NCBI GenBank assembly: GCA_016293205.1
Contig: JAEDES010000037.1
Coordinates: 1-8,751 of the forward strand
From: Bacilli bacterium
GTDB lineage: Bacteria > Bacillota_I > Bacilli_A > RF39 > UBA660
Direction: 5' to 3'
Length of the DNA stretch: 8,751 nt
Shown: piece after piece, positions 5,928 through 8,751 of the stretch
Position numbering within the stretch: the stretch's first letter is position 1
Layout of the letters: every line of letters starts with the position of its first letter
Made by a program: the position numbers and the translations under genes
The notes under the pieces: generated by a model
Told to the model about the DNA's origin: nothing
Database searches by the model: none
What the model saw: only the letters and a program-made list of their open reading frames with translations

Positions 5928-7467
5928 GAAAATTAAAAATATTATTTTTAATATAATAAACTTTTTAATTTTATTATTAGTGTGGTTTGCAATATTTATT
6001 AATTATGAATTTAATGATGTATCTTTTGAACAATTAATTTTTACTTTAACTAATCCAGCAGGTGCGAATTATGATATTGTTTGGTATGGTGCTTTATTTG
6101 TTTTAGTAGGAATTATTGTCACAATATTAGTTTTTAAACTAATGAAAAAATTGTGGGAATATATAAAATTATCAGTAATATTAAAATTTACTTTTAAGAA
6201 GTTGGAATTTTCATTTGATTTGTTTAAAATAACTAAAGTTAGAAGAGTTTTCTTTTATTTAATTTTTGTTTTTGGTTCTTTATTTGGATCAATTAAATTA
6301 GTTGAGTTAGATGATTATATTAAAAATATGAATAATGTTTCTACTATTTTTGAGGATTATTATGTGGATAGTAGTAAGGTTGAAATTGAATTTCCTAAAA
6401 AGAAAAGAAATCTTATATTTTTAGTAGTTGAATCTTTAGAGTCATCAAATGTTTCTAGAAAAAATGGTGGGTTAGTTGATGAAAGCTATTCACCCTATTT
6501 AGAGAAACTGGCTCTAAAATATACTAATTTTAGTAGTAGTGATAAGATAGGTGGGTTAACACAAGTTAGTAATACAAGTTATACAATTGCTGGATTAGTA
6601 TCACATACATCTGGTATTCCATTAAAAACACCTGTTGATTGGAATACTTATAAATCTAATAAGAGTTCGTTAAGTGGTGCTTATTCAATAGGTGATTTAT
6701 TAAGAGATAATGGTTATAAAAATTATTTTATGCTTGGTTCTGATGCTAATTATGGTGGAAGAAAACAATATTTTCAACAACATGGTAATTATGAGATTTA
6801 TGATTATTATTGGGCTATTGAACAAGAAAAGATTTCTAGTGATTATAAAGTATGGTGGGGATATGAAGATTTAAAATTATATGATTATGCTAAAGAGAAA
6901 TTATTAGAAATTTCTAAAAATGATGAACCATTCAACTTTACTATGTTAACTGCAGACACTCATTTTACTGATGGTTATATGGATAAAGAATGTCAAAATA
7001 AATTCTCAAATGTTTATGCTAATTCATTCTATTGTGCTGATTATAAGATAGGTAAATTTATAGAGTGGGTACAGCAACAAAGCTTTTATAAAAATACTAC
7101 AATTGTTATTGTTGGAGATCATTTAGTTGTACAAGATGGTTTGTATAAAAATGATTCTAATAGATATATTTATAATGTATTAATTAATTCAGCTTTGTCT
7201 ACAGAGAATAATAAAAATAGAGTAGCAACTCATTTTGATATGTATCCGACTACTATTGCGGCTTTAGGTGCAAAAATAGATGGAGATAAGTTAGGATTAG
7301 GCGTTAATTTGTATTCTAGTAAAAAAACTTTAATAGAAGAGGTTGGCGCGGAATACTTAAATATTGAATTGTTGAAGAAATCTAATTATTATAATGATTA
7401 TATTATTGGTGATGATTATTATGATATGATAAATAGTAAAGAAGCGTTATATGAAGACAAGGATTAA
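5911..7467 (+). CDS. MdoB/LtaS-type phosphoglycerol transferase
   Basis: This 518-residue membrane-anchored protein belongs to the alkaline-phosphatase/sulfatase superfamily. Helices near 11-32, 56-77 and 112-129 are followed by an extracellular catalytic domain. Landmarks are 'LIFLVVESLES' with metal ligand Glu174, 'SYTIAGLVSHTSGIPLKTP' with likely nucleophile Thr225, 'TADTHF' with His351, and 'GDH' with Asp403 and His404. The TIAG-SGIPL segment is closer to MdoB/OpgB (phosphoglycerol transfer to glucans) than to classical LtaS, so its acceptor may be a glycolipid or polysaccharide rather than lipoteichoic acid. There are only three helices against five in LtaS. I choose ATG 5911 because GAGG (5901-5904) is six bases upstream; an in-frame TTG at 5905 is too close. 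It ends in an intrinsic terminator whose loop contains the stop codon. Confidence 0.87.
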   Translation: MVEKNKKIKNIIFNIINFLILLLVWFAIFINYEFNDVSFEQLIFTLTNPAGANYDIVWYGALFVLVGIIVTILVFKLMKKLWEYIKLSVILKFTFKKLEFSFDLFKITKVRRVFFYLIFVFGSLFGSIKLVELDDYIKNMNNVSTIFEDYYVDSSKVEIEFPKKKRNLIFLVVESLESSNVSRKNGGLVDESYSPYLEKLALKYTNFSSSDKIGGLTQVSNTSYTIAGLVSHTSGIPLKTPVDWNTYKSNKSSLSGAYSIGDLLRDNGYKNYFMLGSDANYGGRKQYFQQHGNYEIYDYYWAIEQEKISSDYKVWWGYEDLKLYDYAKEKLLEISKNDEPFNFTMLTADTHFTDGYMDKECQNKFSNVYANSFYCADYKIGKFIEWVQQQSFYKNTTIVIVGDHLVVQDGLYKNDSNRYIYNVLINSALSTENNKNRVATHFDMYPTTIAALGAKIDGDKLGLGVNLYSSKKTLIEEVGAEYLNIELLKKSNYYNDYIIGDDYYDMINSKEALYEDKD

Positions 7468-7480
7468 CTTGTCTTTTTTT
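7454..7480 (+). terminator. intrinsic terminator after the transferase gene
   Basis: AAGACAAG (7454-7461) pairs perfectly with CTTGTCTT (7468-7475) around the loop GATTAA, and seven T residues (7474-7480) follow. The stop codon TAA (7465-7467) is in the loop, so the 5' arm is coding sequence. This is the clearest terminator in the window and closes the transcription unit that contains the phosphoglycerol transferase. Confidence 0.88.
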
Positions 7481-7497
7481 GTGTTTTGTGGTATAAT
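7469..7497 (+). promoter_or_regulatory. extended -10 promoter overlapping the terminator
   Basis: TATAAT at 7492-7497 is preceded by TGG, giving the extended -10 form TGnTATAAT. Seventeen bases upstream is TTGTCT (7469-7474), a four-of-six match to the -35 box that lies in the 3' arm of the terminator. Transcription would begin near 7504, about 19 bases before the first start codon of the next unit. Perfect -10, extended TG and exact spacing make this the best-supported internal promoter along with that at 8588. Confidence 0.75.
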
Positions 7498-7522
7498 ATA
7501 GCGCAATTAAGGGGATGAGGTT

Positions 7523-7618
7523 ATGGAAGAAAAAGTGATATTTGTAATTATAATGTTACATGTTATTTATTACATAATTGAAGTTATTGAAAAGGTTGTT
7601 GAGTTAAGAAAAAGATAG
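7523..7618 (+). CDS. 31-residue single-helix membrane microprotein
   Basis: A short open frame starts with ATG at 7523, after AAGGGGATGAGG (7509-7520), and ends with TAG at 7616-7618. The product has a short acidic start (MEEK), a hydrophobic stretch of about 15 residues (VIFVIIMLHVIYYII, 5-19) and an amphipathic charged tail (EVIEKVVELRKR, 20-31). It therefore looks like a single membrane helix with a cytoplasmic basic end. I recognise no family. It has its own promoter and good ribosome binding site, and its stop codon overlaps the Shine-Dalgarno of the next gene, so it is probably translated. It could be a small membrane regulator of the next protein; size and shape also resemble type I toxin peptides, but I see no antisense RNA evidence. 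Confidence 0.6.
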   Translation: MEEKVIFVIIMLHVIYYIIEVIEKVVELRKR

Positions 7619-7628
7619 GAGGGGTTTG

Positions 7629-8585
7629 ATGTATTCTTTTGAAAAAGATTTTTATGAAGTTGCAATAACAGGTGGTATTGGATTATGTGGTATTGCAAGT
7701 CAAATTCCTTGTATTATTCTTAATGGATATGAACCTATTAATGGAAGTATCATGTCGATGGGGTTAGGTACTTCAATTGGAGCATTTATGAGGTTTCCTA
7801 ATAGATATAAAAGATGGAAAATATTTCATGATGTTATGAAAAAAGAAGAATTTAAAGAGGAAAAGAAACTATATTTAGAATATGTTAAAGATATTGCAGA
7901 ATTCTTAAAGAATATAGGGGCATCACCAGATTTAACAGGATCTTTTTTATGTAAAATGATGGTTGATAGTGGAGTATTATCTGATGAGAAAGTTGAATTT
8001 GCTTCATTTAAAAAAGATCTATATGATCATTTTACTGATATGATGGGATCTCGTGTTACTACTGGGACATTTTGTTGTAGGCATATTGCAAGTTTAGTGA
8101 CTGATGTAATTAATGAGATGGGTGGAGTAGCATGTGATGTTTCTGTTCATAGATGTAAAGTTAATGAGAAAAGTGGAGAATATGCCAATCATTTAATTAC
8201 AGGTCTTGAACATAATAAAAAGTCTGTTTTATTTGATCCAAGTTGTCCTTCATTTTTATTACCATTTGATAGTTTAATTGAGTTTAAAACTCAAAAAGGA
8301 AGAATTGTTGCAAAGAGTCTTGATGAAGAATATTCTTATGAAGAAAAGATATCTGAACATGATATGGAAAAAATAAATAGAATTAATAGAAAAAGATTAA
8401 AGAGTTTAGAACCATTAGAATTAGATGAAGAGATGTTAGGTAATTATTTAGAAGCTTTTACAACTTATTTAAGACATAGTGATGAGATAGATAGATTTAG
8501 AGTAAAAGAAATGCCTAAAATAAAAAAATTATCTAGATTAAATAAGATTGTTACTCCTCATTCAGAAAAATCAAGTGTGGAATAG
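7629..8585 (+). CDS. membrane-associated transglutaminase-like protein, unknown
   Basis: A 318-residue protein of a family I do not recognise. The N-terminus has two glycine-rich hydrophobic stretches (about 10-32 and 40-55) ending in a basic patch (RFPNRYKRWK), so it is probably membrane-attached. Residues 60-140 are charged and helical. The middle resembles a transglutaminase/papain-like cysteine catalytic core: 'GTFCCRHIASLVTDVINEMG' (146-165) with candidate nucleophile Cys150, 'ANHLITGL' (186-193) with His188, and 'VLFDPSCPSF' (200-209) with Asp203. This is the usual order and spacing of Cys-His-Asp. The C-terminal third is highly charged. AGGAGGGG (7617-7624) supports the ATG at 7629 over an in-frame TTG at 7626. 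Whether it cuts or cross-links peptides is unknown. Confidence 0.75.
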   Translation: MYSFEKDFYEVAITGGIGLCGIASQIPCIILNGYEPINGSIMSMGLGTSIGAFMRFPNRYKRWKIFHDVMKKEEFKEEKKLYLEYVKDIAEFLKNIGASPDLTGSFLCKMMVDSGVLSDEKVEFASFKKDLYDHFTDMMGSRVTTGTFCCRHIASLVTDVINEMGGVACDVSVHRCKVNEKSGEYANHLITGLEHNKKSVLFDPSCPSFLLPFDSLIEFKTQKGRIVAKSLDEEYSYEEKISEHDMEKINRINRKRLKSLEPLELDEEMLGNYLEAFTTYLRHSDEIDRFRVKEMPKIKKLSRLNKIVTPHSEKSSVE

Positions 8586-8587
8586 TC

Positions 8588-8616
8588 TTGACATAAATAA
8601 AAAAATTAAGTATATT
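8588..8616 (+). promoter_or_regulatory. sigma-A promoter of the T-box leader
   Basis: A perfect -35 box TTGACA (8588-8593) is followed after exactly 17 bases by TATATT (8611-8616), a five-of-six -10 match. It starts three bases after the stop codon of the preceding gene. Transcription would begin around 8622-8624, directly before the T-box leader, which would therefore have its own transcript in addition to any read-through from upstream. Confidence 0.8.
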
Positions 8617-8620
8617 AATG

Positions 8621-8751
8621 GAAATAAGTGATAAGTGCGATGACGGGTGTGGAAAGCCTAGAGCAGTATAAAACAGAGTTGATTCTTCTAGAATAAGTAA
8701 GGTGGAACCGCGGAATATAATTTCGTCCTTACATTATTCTAGAAGTTTTTT
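8621..8751 (+). promoter_or_regulatory. T-box riboswitch leader, probably tRNA-Gly-sensing
   Basis: The T-box core AAGGTGGAACCGCG (8699-8712) is unmistakable. GTAAGG (8697-8702) pairs with CCTTAC (8727-8732), and GCG (8710-8712) pairs with CGT (8724-8726), forming the antiterminator with the seven-base bulge TGGAACC (8703-8709). The bulge base A8706 would pair with a U discriminator, as in tRNA-Gly (also Cys and Thr), and the synteny after recO predicts glyQS or glyS. Upstream, TGC (8636-8638) and GCA (8663-8665) with GAT then GA, opposite GA (8661-8662), resemble a K-turn. It is capped by a small hairpin with a seven-base loop (8649-8655) that contains GGA, a glycine codon. This assignment of Stem I and specifier is tentative. 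The regulated gene lies beyond the window. Confidence 0.88.
8685..8751 (+). terminator. long hairpin plus T-run at the T-box 3' end
   Basis: Positions 8685-8702 pair with 8727-8745 over 18 base pairs with a single bulged A (8733), enclosing the T-box core, and six T residues (8746-8751) follow up to the window edge. As drawn this looks like an intrinsic terminator. However, its top part is also the antiterminator helix, so the two would not exclude each other. The usual arrangement has the 3' antiterminator strand (here CGTCCTTA, 8724-8731) pairing with a later complement. The true terminator may therefore lie just outside the window, with the T-run as its loop. Confidence 0.5.

Noticed and set aside
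5598..7467. Frameshift splitting one transferase gene into two
   Set aside because: The second frame has its own GAGG-ATG start, the first ends in a sensible basic tail, and the overlap is only 17 bases, typical of coupled genes. A split membrane domain is kept only as an inference.
1..8751. Mobile elements, CRISPR arrays, tRNA or rRNA genes
   Set aside because: I saw no transposase or integrase motifs, no terminal inverted repeats, no regularly spaced repeats, and no tRNA- or rRNA-like sequence on either strand.

Overview
The window is very A+T-rich and single-stranded in layout: every gene I can support reads left to right. Shine-Dalgarno sites are strong and often of the extended GAGGTGAT type. 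Tryptophan is read from TGG, and TGA is used as a stop (yqfD, dgkA, yqzL), so this is the standard bacterial code and not the Mycoplasma code. Gene content and order match the Bacillota block yqeY - yqfC - yqfD - (phoH - yqfF) - ybeY - dgkA - cdd - era - yqzL - recO - glyQS. I infer a low-GC Bacilli-type bacterium, possibly one of the Erysipelotrichia- or Mollicutes-adjacent gut lineages. The yqfC/yqfD pair suggests it, or a recent ancestor, makes endospores.

Region 1 (1-493) holds yqeY, probably with its own -10 box and an A/T-only type terminator that overlaps its stop codon. Region 2 (524-5526) is one tightly packed operon with overlaps or very short gaps: two sporulation proteins (YqfC, YqfD), a VanZ-family membrane protein sitting where phoH and yqfF usually are, then YbeY (rRNA processing), a DgkA-type lipid kinase, cytidine deaminase, the GTPase Era, the 28-residue YqzL, and RecO. 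A hairpin just before yqzL covers its ribosome binding site.

Region 3 (5527-8585) interrupts the usual recO-glyQS junction with four genes that are not part of the conserved block. A three-helix membrane protein overlaps an MdoB/LtaS-type phosphoglycerol transferase, which ends in a clear intrinsic terminator. Next, from a promoter overlapping that terminator, come a 31-residue single-helix membrane microprotein and an unfamiliar protein with a transglutaminase-like Cys-His-Asp signature.

Region 4 (8588-8751) is a sigma-A-type promoter followed by a compact T-box leader. Its TGGA acceptor-pairing bulge fits tRNA-Gly, and the synteny predicts a glycyl-tRNA synthetase gene just past the window edge. 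The T-box has room only for a very small Stem I. This is the most unusual element here, together with the lipid-phosphotransferase pair and the unknown transglutaminase-like protein.
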